Part shown: positions 13,201-28,200 of the stretch, in pieces
How the letters are laid out: each line of letters opens with the position of its first letter
Position numbering within the stretch: the first letter of the stretch is position 1
NCBI GenBank assembly: GCA_032622095.1
Contig: CP136066.1
Location: 188,022,716 to 188,086,715, forward strand
DNA length: 64,000 bases
Direction: 5' to 3'
Source: Siphonodentalium dalli
Taxonomy: Eukaryota > Mollusca > Scaphopoda > Gadilida > Siphonodentaliidae
The notes under the pieces: model-generated
Told to the model about the DNA's origin: nothing
The model's input: only the letters and a program-made list of their open reading frames with translations
Database searches by the model: none
Translations under genes and position numbers: made by a program

Positions 13201-16200
13201 CCTCATAGTGGTGGACATCCATACCAAATTTCATTGAGATCCGAGCATTATTGTTCAAGTTATGGCCTGAACAGACATCAGACAGACCAAAACAAAAATC
13301 CAACATTTCAAGATAAACAAAGATCAGTAACTCTAGAATGAAAAACCCGAACAAAACAATTGAATCCTATATTGAATGTCCCCATAGAAGTGAACAGCCA
13401 TACAAAATTTCATTGAGATACAAGGACTACTGTTCAAGTTATGACCTGAAAAGACATGAGACGGTCCAAAAAGCCAACATTTCCAGATAAACAAAGATGA
13501 ATAACTCTAGAATGGAAAATCCGAACAAAATAAAGGAACCCTCTATTGAATGTCCTCATAGTAGTGAACATCCGTACCAAATTTCATTGAGACCCGAGCA
13601 CTACTGTCCAAGTTATGACATAAACAGACATTGGACAGATGTACACATGCATGCACAGATGGATGGAAGGAAGCACGCACGCACGGACAGACAGATGCAA
13701 AACAGTATATCCCCCATTTTTTTTTAAAGGGGCATAATAAATATTCTGTTTCTCAGACAGCTGCCTCTCCAGTGAAATATTACCTGGGCAAGCCTGGAAA
13801 TAGTGTGTCTGACATTTGCAGAATGAGGTTCCCTGAGGGTGAATTTAGTAATGCTATCCCGGTGTGGACCTCATTCTGCTTTGGCCTCAACTGCTATGGG
13901 AGACCTGGTATCAGACTGAAGATCCACAGTTGAAGTTGGTGATGTTCACCCATTAGTCAGCTGGATTATGCATTTTATCTTCTGCAAAATTAGGGGATAT
14001 AGAAACAGAACAGAAGAGAAAACGTAACTAAAAACAATGTTAATTTGAGACTAAAGATTCTTCCCAGAAGATGATGCCTAAGCAGAATGAGGACCAAAGA
14101 GGGTGCATTTAATGATGCTAGCCCGCTTTGCGGGGTAGCATCACTAAACTCACCCTCTGGGGACCTCATTCTGCAAAAGTCAGACACACCATTTCAAGTT
14201 TTGAGAATGAGTTTCATAAAAATATCAGTTGAAGCACTATCATTAATATGGCTCAGGTCAGATATACAATAATGCCCTAAATAATTGACTCCTTAACCAC
14301 AGGAGAATTATGAGTAACTTTTCAGGATTTAGTCGGAAATATGGCTTCTGACTAAATCCTGAAAAGTTACCCATAATTCTCCTGTGGTTAAGGAGTCGAT
14401 TATTTTTGGGCATTACTGTACAGGCAGACCGATTTCAGGAGATTGATTATATTATATGGACATTTTTATAACTATGGCCTCTTTGGCCTGGTGAAATTAA
14501 TATCCGTTTCTTGTTCATGTTGCTATGAATACGATATGCTGTGGTCAGTAAAAGTACATAGTTTCTTTGTACCCACGCTAATTGAATAGAGTAAGAGGCG
14601 TTACAAGATAAGCTATGTTTGGATAGTGTGGTGGCTATCAACCCATATACCCTGTGCCAATGCATTCTCTTATATATGCGAGTCGACCATAGGTCGCCTC
14701 GCATATATAAGAGAATGCATTGGCTTAACACATTAAAAATTATAAAATTGTTAAAGAATGTAAGAAAAAATGGTAAAAAAAGTTTTTTTTTAGGCCAATG
14801 CATTCTCTTATATATGCGAGGCGACCTATGGTCGACTCGCATATATAAGAGAATGCATTGGCACAGGGCATAACTGTAACTATAACAATGTGGTCAAGGA
14901 GCCGGTTCCAATGATATCCATATTTGTATGGTTCTATTGAGACAGACCGAAGATATTATAGGCTGTTGAAGCTTTATTTGGCCGGTTTTGGCCGTTTTGT
15001 TGGGTAAAGGGTTAATTACCCCAGGCTAATTATCGCAGCTTGTTTACATTGAGACAGTATTATGACAGTCACATTTGTGTTACTTCTATTGAATGTAGCT
15101 TGATCAATCATTGTTTACTGAATTCGGGAGAAACCGTTTCCCGATCGGGAGGGTGGGAGATGGGGCTGAAATTTGGGAAAATCCTGCCTAAATCTGGAAA
15201 GTTAACATGTATGGTCTGGAGTAAACACCAAACCCACATATAAAATAGTGGGTCTGATGACCTTTCATAGAGTTTTCACTTACCAACCCCGGGATTCCAC
15301 ATCAGTAGATCCAATCAGAACTCACTATTAGTAGTGTAACAGAATGAGAGAGAGAAGTGCGGGAGTCGCAACGAAAGTTGGCAGCACCCGGAATCCCAAG
15401 CCGGTCACCCATCCAAGTACTAACAGAGCTCGACGTTGCTTAACTTCGGTGATCACACAAAGCATCTAACGACCGTGACCAAGAGATCTAGACCTCTCGA
15501 TCAGAGAAGTCATCAGCCTTCTATATTTACAACGCGCCCGCTACTGTAGTACTAAGTTAAAGGAGTCCAATCGAAACGATTAATGTAGCGCAGTGTGACC
15601 TTAAATCAGGGGAATACTGCAAGCCTTCCGAGAAATGAAAAGTTGGCGGGAATACGATAGACTCAGGATAGACTTAGTATCTGTATGAATCTGAGTGTAT
15701 GCTTACAAAGACTGGTCAGCTATATATACAGTAATGCCCAAAAGAATCGACTCCTTAACCACAGCAGAATTATGGGTAACTTTTCAGGATTTAGTCGGAA
15801 TTATGGATTGTTGCCATTCAGTAAGAGGTTTCCGATGAATGGCAACAAGTCATATTTCCGAATAAATCCTGAAAAGTTACCCATAATTCTGCTGTGGTTA
15901 AGGAGTCGATTATTTAGGGCATTACTGTATTTATTGTATGCTTGCCTTTAACCCTTCCATGACTGAAGCTTCCTGAAATTTTGTGAAAACCCTGTGCCAA
16001 TGTATTCTTTTTTATATGCAAGTCTCCCATATATAAGACAATACATTGGTCTAACAATATTTACTATGACCTTATAAGCCAGAGCAATCTCTTATATATG
16101 CTAGGCTGCCTATGGGAGACTCGCATATATAAGAGAATGCATTGGCACAGGATCTTTAATTTTGCACCAGCGCAGCTCCCATCATGGAAGGGTTAAATAG

Positions 16201-19200
16201 TGGAAAATTACTGAATGTAGATTGTCGATAAGTTGAGTTAATAATTTAATCAAGTAAGAGTTAATTTAGCAATTTTGAGCATTAATAAGGCGCATATAAT
16301 AAAAAGAATACCTACAGTTTTTTGTTCGAATACCTGAAACATCTGGTGGGAACTTATCTGGAAATAAATATCAAATTTTCACTCACGCTCGTGAAGATTT
16401 TATATTTATTTTCAGCCACTCGTGCGATATTTTGGTATTGAAACAAAAACTGTAGGTATTCTCTATATATTCGGTTCAAAATTAACTCACTTCTAACATT
16501 CTTCTTGCAGTTACATAGTCCAGTCAAAGCATCACATCTCTCGTTGGCATTCACCGTCCCCGGGGTGTGACAGTTACAAGGTGTGCATCCATCTTCCGAG
16601 TCAAGATTGAGGTTGTAGTAACCAGCACTGCATGCATCACACTGTCGACCTTCCACAAAGGTTTTACAGGAACACTGCCCATCAAGCTAAAACAGAAGAT
16701 AAACATACTTAACCCTTTCATGATGGGAGCTGCGTTGGTGCAGCATGAAAGATCCTGTGCCAGTGCATTCTCTTATATATGTGACCCTCCCACAGGGAGC
16801 CTCGCATATATAAAAGAATACACTGGCTTACAAGGTCAAGGTAAATATTGTTAGGCCAATGTATTTATTTATATATGCGAGGCTCCCTATGTATTCTCTT
16901 ATATATAAAAGAATACACTGGCTTACAAGTTCAAGGTAAAAATTGTTAGGCCAATGTATTCTCTTATATATGCGAAGCTCCCTATGGGAGACTTGCATAT
17001 ATAAGAGAATACACTGGCACAGGGCTTTCGAAAAATTTCAGGAAGCTCCAGTCATCAAAGGGTTAATGTGACCTCGAGGAACACCAAGCTGAACAAGAAG
17101 AAAGACATCTATGTGTCAACTTCAAGAAAAGCTGGGAGCGCTGTCACTTGCGCAGGCCCCAAAATATCGTGCTGGACAATTGCAGAATGAAGTCACCAGA
17201 GGGTGAATTTAGTGACGCTACCCCACACAGCAGGCTAACTTCACAAAATTTATCCCCTGGAGACCTTATTCTGCCTGGCCTCATCTGCTGTGGGATACTT
17301 AAACACAGATTTGAGTTCCCAAATGGTGAATATGGTGATGTGTACCCATTGGTCACCTCGAGTATGCCGGCTTGTGTCATCTGCCAATTTGGGGATATAA
17401 AGAAATACACTAAAAAATAATATAAAGTTACATTCCAGAGGAGATGAGGCCTAAGCAGAATGAGGTCCCCAGACTGAGAGGGTGAATTTAGCCCACTGTA
17501 TGGGTTATCAACACTAAATTCACCCTGTGGGGACTTCATTTTGCAAATGTCCGGCACCATATTTTGAAGATAAACATACTCAATGTGCTGGAAGTGTGAG
17601 TTTTAGTGAAATACAATAATTTAAAAATGAGTTAGACCTGATAAACAGAGGTGAATATAACAGTCCATTTCCAAGTTGAAAAGTGAAGATATCTCTATCA
17701 GTATACACGGTGGGAAATCACGTGGTGTCGAGGTTGGTGAGTACCACGCATTGAAAATGGCCGAGGCGAGTGCAAACGCAAAAACACATAATATATGAGG
17801 AGCATTTTGACTGTTACAAGCATATGCTAGCTTAATTTTTAAACAAGTTGATACCTTATTTGTTCAGAAATACTCAGTAGTTTTCTATAATATTCTGACC
17901 GAAGTTGCCAGTCAGAGGTTCGTGGAATACACCAGTCCATACATCAAGGAGAATTTGGTCAGAATGTTAGAGCAAACAACTGTGAGTTTTGATATCAGCT
18001 TGTTTGCAAAATAGTATAGCATATGCTCGTATAGCATATAGCTGCCAATGTTCTATGTATTTATAATATATCATTATACTAATTTATTACATTTTTCCTC
18101 ATTTCTGGCAGCGTTTTTGATTGCCTCGGTCATTTTGAATGCGTCATACTCATCGACTCGAAATCACGTGATTCCCCACCATGGTATATATTGGATTAAA
18201 CTGAGACCTTGGCCTGCATCTCATTATATACCAAATACTTATTACCTAAGTTATCATACTTAACAAGCAACTTATGAGAACTCAACTCGACAAACGCTAT
18301 ACTAAGACAGTTAGGCCTCCCTTGCTAAACTTTAATCTTGTAACTAATCACCCCAACTACTTACTATATGACTACACAAATTGCACCCGCATCATCATCC
18401 AGCGATTTATGGCTCACCACAGACACAGAACAATACGACACAGGTGAACCAAACTCGACCATGGATAATAGGCATGCCAAACGAAGGCGTGTCCTATCAC
18501 ATCCCGCCAAAAAACACTATAAACCTCCACACATAAAAATCAATATCCCCCTAGTAAAAAGATACCCTACCACGCAAACGCCCTCTAAAGGCCAAAAGAC
18601 GTACAATACATCACAGTACTGATGCACCAAGCACAAGCACAAACAATTTAACTAATATACTCAACATTGCCAAGCCCTGGCCAGTATACAACTCCCAAAT
18701 ACTGGACACTAACCTAGTTGTACACTCAACAAACAATTTATAAAAAAAATAAACCCCCACCAACTATCTTTTTAAACTCTTACAACAAGAATCAAACAAC
18801 ACATTAGGGATATATCAAATGGTCACAACAGCTAGTCAGTAAACACCACTACCACTCATATCATGTCACATGTCTCACACACAGACTCAGACATCGAGAA
18901 CAATACTTGACGTCGGCGCGAAACATAATATAAAACTGGATTTGTCCAACTAAGGACCAAATATCCAGAGGCCACAAACAGGTCAGACACCTTTGGGTGA
19001 ATAATATTAATCTCTGCATCTCATTATATCTGAATCATGTCAATCATGTCGCATAATTATGTTCCACAATTGACAACTTGATGAGTAGTTACTTGATTTG
19101 CATTCATTCATTTGTAGGGATGTTCTGATAGTAAGAATTACTTTGTTTGCTGTACTTAATAGTTGACTGCAATTCAAGTTGAATATTTGTCGTTAAAACA

Positions 19201-22200
19201 TGCATTCTGATTGGTCGAGAGTTGCTAACTTCAGAATTAAATTCACCAGCATTGGCCGTTGATCGGTTAACAAATTTTGAATTGAGCACCGTGTCATGAC
19301 GAATGTAAAATATGTCACTGCGCAACCAGGAGTTGAGTAATTGAGCCAACCACTCACATATGTTCAGACACTATAGATACAGGAAGTTGTTTGGTCACTC
19401 TTCAGAGTATACCCATGGAACGTACCCAGAAATTTGATCCCAAAAAGGGATATCTCACTTCATGGCATGAAATACCGATAAATACATGTCATCGCTGCAG
19501 TGAATTGATCTGGGCTTCGCATCACGTCTCGCTGAAGAGGTCAGATCGCTGGATCAAACGAGCGAAGCCCAGATCAATTCATTGCACAGCAATAACAGGT
19601 TTATTATATGACATGCTTTTTATTTAAAAAGCACAATTAATTATGAAACCACATGTAGGCCACTAGTAACACAAATAAAAAAAAGAACTATTTTGGGATA
19701 ATAAATCGTCCGGGTTTTACGGACATGCGCAGTATGCGAGATAGAGAAGAGTGGTATGACATCGGATCAAACTGCAGCTGATCCGATGGTTGGGAAATGA
19801 TCGGATTTACTACAGCGGTATCGGGGAAAGATAAACGATAATCATATAATAAAAAGTGTATTTCGTACCGTTTCTTTCAATTTTTTTTGTGGATTGTGAG
19901 ATCAGGCTTGTTCACAAACTGTTTTCACAGAAATGCCCGAATTTCCACGGCCAAACAAACAAAATTATTTGATTCTAAGGCAAATTTATTTTTTAATGCG
20001 GGAGCGAGGTACCCAGATGGTGAATTTGGTGATGCTAGCCCACTGTGCAGGATAGCATCACTAAATTCAACCTCTATGGACCTCATTCTGCAAATGTCAG
20101 GCACACTAAATTCAGGATCAGGGCTCGATTTAACTGGATTCGTATCGCAATTTGCGATGCAATTTCTGCTCACAAATTTACAATGAAAAACATGTCTTGG
20201 TAGGGAATTCTATACAAATCTACCCAGTGCTGCAAAATACTATACAAATTTTTTAAATTAAATCCACCCCTGTTCAGGATTGTAGTAACATGACCGTTGT
20301 AAATATATTTTCATATTGATGCCAATTTTCTTCTTAGAATCAATCCATCAAAAAGTTCATTGATTTGCCCTCACTATATATGGTAAGTCTACTGAAAAGA
20401 ACTATGAACATCTTCACAATCATAATCAAAGAATATTGCGAGAAAAGATGATAGCTTACCTTGGCACAGACTAAACTAGCGTTTACTGTTCCGCGAGCAT
20501 CGCAGTCACAGGGCAGACAAACATCCTTGTCATAGAGACTCGTTCCAACATAACGGAAATATAAGTCCTCACAGTTGTCACAGTAACGTCCAAATGTGTG
20601 ATGCTTGCAATCTACACACACACCACCGCCGCCCTTAATGTAGTCATCAGGGAACGGGTCTATCGTGAAATTATAAACACAGCTATCAGTATGTCCATAG
20701 CACTGGCAGGGTTTACAAGGGAATGCAGTGAGCTGTGTGCTTCGGTGAAATGGCTTGTCATTGAACAGAGGATTGCATTGTTCACACTGTAAAAGAAATG
20801 AGCAATTAGGCCATTAAAATGAAATATCCATACACTGGTTCTCAGGCAATTAGATCTCAATTTGAGATGAGGGAGGGAGCCTATTTATTTTTATTTTTAT
20901 TTCCATAATTTGGAAAACATACTAGTACTCCAGAAAAAAAAACATTATCGTTGATCAAATCTAATATTTCCAACAGAAATTGAAAAACATTTTTGACAAG
21001 GCTTTTTAAAAGAAAATTTCAGTGATGAGGGAGGTGCCTGAATACACAAAATTTTATTTATTTGACCCTAAATATCAAATGATTTTAATTTGAGCCTTCT
21101 ATTCATTATTTCAGTATTTCTGTACATGATAATATTTCATGTCAGCCAAGTGACCCAGACTCTTTAAGTGCCCACATCAACCAATATTGATTTTCACTGT
21201 AATATATAAATGTTTTAAGATTTACATAAGATTTATGCTATTTTAAACAATGCAAGCAACAAGATATCAGGTTGTTTCCACGTGTGCTCTCTGAACCCTA
21301 CAACCAGCAAACCAGAAGGACTTTCGCTATGCTCTATAAATCTATAATCTATATCTATATTTGCGAATGTCTGTCTGTCTGTCTGTGTTCTCTAGAAATC
21401 ACAGGAGACCATCTAGATGGCACCAAAGGGGTCTATCAGGGGTAACTTTTTATGAGAAAGATAATGGTGCGGGTTAGGATTTTCTAAAGTGACGCCGTTG
21501 TTGTCACTGGCAGGAAAGGGGAGGGGCAGAAAAAAAATTTGTCGCCGATTGCCACGAAACTTATATATCATTATCCCCATGATATAAGGAATCTGATGGT
21601 GTGGTTTAAATATGTCAAAATTGGCACCGTTCGAGTCAGGGAAGCACGGAAGGGGAGAGGGGCATCAAAATTGACAAACTAATTTTAGCGCCGAGGGACC
21701 ATCTAGATGGCACCAATCGGTTTACTAGGGGTAACTTTTTAAGAGAAAGATAATGGTGCGGTTTAGAATTTTCTAAAGTGATGCCGTTGTCAGGGGCAGA
21801 AAAGGGGGAGGGGGTAGGAAAAAATGTTTGCCGCCGATTGCCACAAAACTATTATATAATCATTTCCATGACATGTGGAATCTAATGGTGTTGTTTAAAT
21901 ATGTCAAACATGGCGCCATCTGCGTCAGGGATGCACGGAAGGGGAAAGAGGCACCAAAATTGATAAAAATAATTTTAGCGCCGATTTCCACCAAATTGAT
22001 ATATATTCTTCTCCATGATACAAGGAATCTAATTGTGCGATTTAAAGACTCCAACTTGCTGTCGTTTTGGATGAAATATTGTGGGAGGGGCCCTCAATTT
22101 GATAAGAATGGGTTTAGTCGCTGATTGCCACCACACTTATACAATATCATCCCCATGGTATGAGGAGTCTAATGGTGTGGCATAAATCTGCCAAGATTCA

Positions 22201-25200
22201 AAAGTGGCGTCATTCGTGTCAAGGTGGAACTGAAAAGCAGAGGGGAACCAAAATTGATACGCAATAATTTTAGTGCCAATTTCCAACAAAGTGATACGCA
22301 TTCTTATCCATAATACGAGGAGTCTGATCGTGTGATTTAAAGACGCCATGTTGTTGCTGTTTGGGTGAGAGATGGGGGTTAGTGGGCACTAAATTTGATT
22401 AAAATTGGTTTTGTCTCCGATTAGTACCAAACTTATCAATAATCATCTCCATGATATCATGAGTCTAATTGTGTGGTTTAAGGATGTCACAAGCTGTTAG
22501 AAGTGGGGCCATTCGAGTCAGGATACAAAGAGGGTGAGAGGAACACAAAAAAGAGGAACAATATGTTTAGCACTGATTTCCACCAGATTGATACATATTC
22601 TCCGTGATACGAGAAATATAATCGTGTGGTTTAGATACGCCAAATTGGTGCCATTTGGATGAGAGATATGGGGGCCCTAAATTTGATACGAATTTGTATA
22701 CTCGCCAAAAGTTGCGTCATTTGAGTCAGGGGTGGACTGAAAGGGATAGGGGCAACCAACATTGATAAAAATAATTGGTGTCGTTTGGATGTGAGATTGG
22801 GGGGGTAGGCACTAAATTTGATAAGAATTGGTTTAGTCACCGATTGCTACCAAACTTATACCAAATCATCCACATGGTATGGCTTAAAACTGTTAAAAGT
22901 GGCGTCATTTGAATCAGGGGTGCACTGAAAAGGAGAGGGGCACCAGAATTGATACACAATAATTTTAGCGCCAATTTCCACCAAATTGATACACGTTCTT
23001 ATCCATGATACGAGGAATCAAATCATGTGATTTAAAGACGCTATATTGGTGCTGTTTGTGAGAGATGGTGTGGGGTGGGCACTAAATTTGATAAACAAAA
23101 TTGTTTAGTCGCCGATTAGCACCAAACTTATAAATATTTATCTCCATGATATCTAATTGTGTGGTTTAAAGATGTCAAAAGTGGTGCCTTTCGAGACAGG
23201 GGTCCACAGAGTGTGAGAGAGACGCAAAAATGGATAAACAATATGTTTAGCACCGATTTCCACCAGACTGATACATATTCTTCTCCGTGATTCGAGGAAT
23301 CTAATCGTGTGGTTTAAATACGCAAAATTGGTGCCGTTTGGGTGAGAGATATGGGGGCCTTAAATTTTATACGAATTTGTATACTCGCTAACTTTCAACA
23401 ATTTTATATATATTCATCTCCATAATGAGTCAAAGTTTGTGGTTAATGATGTCAAATGAGTCCGAAATAGGGACGGGCGGGTCACCAAACCTGATAGAAT
23501 ATATAGAAATATGTTTAGTCACATTTGGTGCCTAGATATATTTGCAAATATATGTCTGTATGTGTTCTATATATAACTTCACGAGGTACAATCGAGATGG
23601 CACCATGGCGTTCTAACAGTGGTAACTTTTTACGAGGAAGATAATGGTGCATGTTAAAATATTAGAATATCTCATGATAATATTATAACACAATTCAGTC
23701 TGCCCCATTCAATATAGTTTCCACAAAAAAGTTACATGAGATATGGAAATGTATAGAAGGCCTGTTCGACAATATAGGTCACAGTGTGCCGTCAAATAGA
23801 ATTTCTTCTGAGATAAAAGAAAACGGAGTCAGTGGCACATGACTTTTCAGGATCCTCCAATACTGACATCTGACAAGGTTATATCTGCCCAATATACAGA
23901 AGATATCTTTCATGTTTTAGAACAGACACATCGCCTAACATAAACAACTCAAAATCTCGCTCTGTGTCGGCCACATGTAGCTGATATAGTTGCATAGCAA
24001 TATTTCTTTTAAACTGAGAATAATTAGCCAGTATATAGCACCATGAACAGAGGAGCACTTGTACATTTCTTTGAAATATTTGTATCTTCATGGAGATATG
24101 ATAACCAGGTGTCCTCAAAATCTTAGTTTAACCCACTAGATTGGTTGATACATCTCTATGTAAAACCCAATTGTCGTCTTTTATTTTTGCGAACTAATGT
24201 GTTTATGATGTTCATGTTATAACGTCTGAGGTATACGCAGTTGTAAATAAATAAATAGTTCTTTATTGGTGGAACGGATTAATCGCGATAAACAAAATGA
24301 CAATCGCTCTGATCCGACAAGGTGAGCTACTACTTATATTCCGTGTGTAAGAATCATGTTTTGTGATGCTATTTGGAAATATAATTTATGAGAATATGTG
24401 TAACGCTTTGAACAAGAGTATCCTCTATTCCCACCATATATCCACAATATGCAGAGGGTTTTACATCACTTTAAGCTGGGCATAGCCGGGTAACCCTGCT
24501 AGTGTGCTATATAATAAAAGTTGAATTTTTACTATAATGTCCAAAGGTTTTTCTCTTCACACTAGGGCTGCAATGATGCATCACAATTTAAATGCATCGC
24601 AATTCTTTCATTGCATCGTCAGGATGTTAACATGATACAGCTATGCTCTTATTAAGCGACCTGTTTAACAAGGTTGTGGGCTGGTACTTACTGCGGTGAT
24701 ACCACCAGAATACCGCAGTGATACCACCAGACTACCGCGTTTATCATTTTGTACCACGGTGGAGGGCGGTTGACCCGCGGTACTGGGCGGTATTCTTACC
24801 GTAGGTCACCACGTTATTGGTGCTCGTTACCGCCGTTCACCGCGTTATTTTTTTTGTGACCGCGTGTAACCGCTTTCAATTTACCGCGAACCGCCCTCTA
24901 CCGCGAAGTGCAAACATGCGTGAAACAAACTAGGCGGCCTGCAGGAATCCAATTCGTGATCTCGGGAAGTTAAAAATACATTATTGTAAGGACGGTACTG
25001 CCTTCATTCTCTCTCGGGCTATGTCTATGCATGATAGCGTCACGCGGTTGGATACATGATGTATAACTTCTATATCTTATGCCAAAAACAAAAAATAGGT
25101 GTGTTTCCGGTATTTCGGTTTCTGGATGCCGACCCTAAACTTTTTTCCGACTACATATATTTTCCCCGTACCAAAATCAAAACATAAAAGTGAAACACAA

Positions 25201-28200
25201 ATAAAGCGATGTTTCTAATAAACAAGGTGAAGTCCCATGCGACTTGCAGTGATACCGATATAATTTACAATCAATACTGAATTACGACTTTTAAATAGTT
25301 AAAGACAAAGCCGTGGCATCGTGGTCCTTTCTTTGATCGAGGATGAAAGGGAATCTCGCAGAGAAAGTGACACCAAGTAATCATAAATCATGTTCACTCA
25401 ACCAGTTACGATGTAGCAGGTGCACAATTTCTAGAAATGATGACGTAATTCTTGTTTGATGTTACCGCGAAGTTTGTGGATGAGAGCTACCGAAACCGTG
25501 ATCAGCACAACACAAAAATAAGTGCACATACATGGCGATTGGCCGGCTCAAAATCGTATATCGTTGAAAGTTATAGATAAAAGTTAAATTTTATTGACCA
25601 ATTAGTCGGGAGAATGAAGTTACAGTAATTACAGTTCAACGTACCGAATGCAATGCAGAGATTCAAAACACTCAACGTCACGGCATGTGATTGACACAAA
25701 GTAAATTACCAGTACATCAAACAATGGAGCACATGCATGTCTCCAGATACCATGGGCGTCGCACGGGCTCGGCGCCCCGATAAAATTCGTATCCGGGGCA
25801 AGATACATTCACATAGCATATTTCAAGTCGATAGCTCCACCCGTTTCCGAGATCTCGTCTGCGCATGCGCGAAGCTGGTGTCGCACGGGCTCAGCGACCC
25901 GATAAAATTTGTATCCGGGGAAAGATACATTCACATACCAAATTTCAAGTCGATAGCTCCACCCGTTTCCGAGATCTCGTCTGCGCATGCGCGAAGCTGG
26001 CGTCGCACGGGCTCGGCGACCCGATAAAATTTGTATCCGGTGCAAGATACATTCACATAGCAAATTTCAAGTCGATAGCTCCACCCGTTTCCGAGATCTC
26101 GTCTGCGCATGCGCTGCACGGGCGTCGCACGGGCTCGCCAATACGACAACGACGACCGCCTGGTCATACTACACACACGTACCAAATGACAGACAGACAG
26201 ACAGACAAACAAACAGACAGACAGAGGTCTTCAAAATATATATGAGATTGTATGTTCTGCATTGTATGCAGTACAAAATAGCTCAAACTTATTTGGGTCC
26301 ACTTCCGCTGTATAAGTTCGAACCACAGTAAAATCTAGCGTCTATATCGCAACTGAACATTGTATATTCTCCGACAATAGACCGACGTATTGCGCTTGGA
26401 AACTTGAAAGATTTGATGTTGCTACGTCAACAGTCACTGCAGATGAGCACATGCGCGTCCGTGATTATTGTCGGTGGCATTGTTTGATCTCTTGCAACGT
26501 TTAGCGGTTGCATGCCGCATTCAGCAGTTCTGGGTACAAATTATTTTCACAGATTCTTATCTAATCACGATTCGGATGAAACGCACGCGTGTTTGGCGTT
26601 GGAAAGGGGAATCGTATGCCTCTATATAATAAGTCTGTTTGGTTCGCGATAATTACACACAAATCTGATAATCTGAGTAACGATAATAACACTAACTAAA
26701 TTGAAAGTGTTTGTTGCAACAACAAAAAAACATACTGAATTTCAAGATGATTTAAATTGTTTTGTATGTTCGTTCATTTGTTTGATACACCCAGTCACTC
26801 GGTAAGACAATCAGCCGCACATTTTGTCATTTGGCTCACACTATTGTGTATTGGCAATACAGTTCACGGAGACTGTCGACGAACTCCATTTGTTTGCAGA
26901 TTGGCAGTCACACATCGCCTCCCGTCATTAACCTCGTTAAAAAAACGCTACCGCATTGCGGTAATGTCACCGCGTTTTACGCAGTGCATTACTGCATGTC
27001 ACAGTGGTATTGGCATTCGTTACGGTTGGTAATGCGGTGGTACCGCGAACGGTCCAGTGGTACCACATAGTGCAACCGCGAATCGGCGCTATCACGCGGT
27101 ATTATACCGCGGTATTAACACATGTACACCGCGGTACTAACGCATGTACACCTCGTTAAAGCAGGTCGTTTACTGTGAGCAATGCTGTACATCACAATTC
27201 ATGTCTTGAATAGCAGCAGCATTCTAATGAGTTGTCACGTCAAAAATGGGAAAAAATAAACATTAATTTCCATGATCATAGTTACTACATAGACTATATA
27301 TTAACTATATTGGTGGAAATTAAAATTTATTCTGGTATTTTAACCAATACGTTTGTGGTAAATCAGTAGTTCTATAAATTTATCACACACTATTTGTAAC
27401 AAAAGAGATATAGAAAAATTTGCTTCTATATCATTGCAGCCCTACTTCGCACTATAATATACAATGGCAAAATTCATGTACCTTTTTACCTTGGGTGACA
27501 TATTCACATACCTTTTTACCTTGGGTGACATATTCACGTACCTTTTTACCTTGGGTGTTTGAACTAGGCTCACAGCTGCAAACATATGGCAGTGCTGTCT
27601 TATTACAAACTGCTGAGTGGCCATGGCAGTCACACCTATGGAGAAATAAGGAACAGCATGGAAAACAAGCCTTGATTTAGCGTGTTTGACATTTGCAGAA
27701 TGAGGTCCCCAGAGGGTGAATTTAGTGATGCTATCCCACATGGGGGGCTAGTGTCACTAAATTCTCCATCTGGGAACCCCATTCTGCTTAGGCCTTAACC
27801 ATTTCATGACGGGAGCTGTGCTGGTTCAGCATTGGTGATGCTAGCCTGCTGTGCGGGATAGCATCACTAAATTCCCCCTCTGGAGACCTCATTCTGCAAC
27901 TGTCAGACACACTATATCCAGGTTGGTGGCCCTTCTCATTCCAAACAAGTTATTTTATACACTAGAATCATAAATATAGAATGAAAATAAATTCCATAAA
28001 AAATGGCTCATAGCCCTGCATGCACATTTAATAGCCATAGCCCCCCACCTCCAAGGTAAACAATTTGAAACGAAATTGGCAAATCTTCAAATTCTAGTTC
28101 AGTCTATTCCAAATACCAGTCAAAAGTGTTCAATAATTTATAGAATTTCTATAAAATGAATATATATCAGTGACTATTATGGACACTTACCTGGCAGTTA

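Noticed and set aside
5519-14873. ORFs repeating MRVDHRSPRIYKRMHW
   Set aside because: They are translations of the 65-bp palindrome module of the MITEs.
25737-26331. Overlapping ORFs on both strands with a repeated REAGVARARRPDKI-like motif
   Set aside because: They are translations of a 122-bp tandem repeat with no stop in several frames, not genes.
27549-27550. Nearer GT (CCCAAG|GTAAAAAGG) as the exon 8 donor
   Set aside because: It would leave phase 1, whereas exon 9 starts in phase 0; the GTACGT donor 8 bp further fits both frame and consensus.
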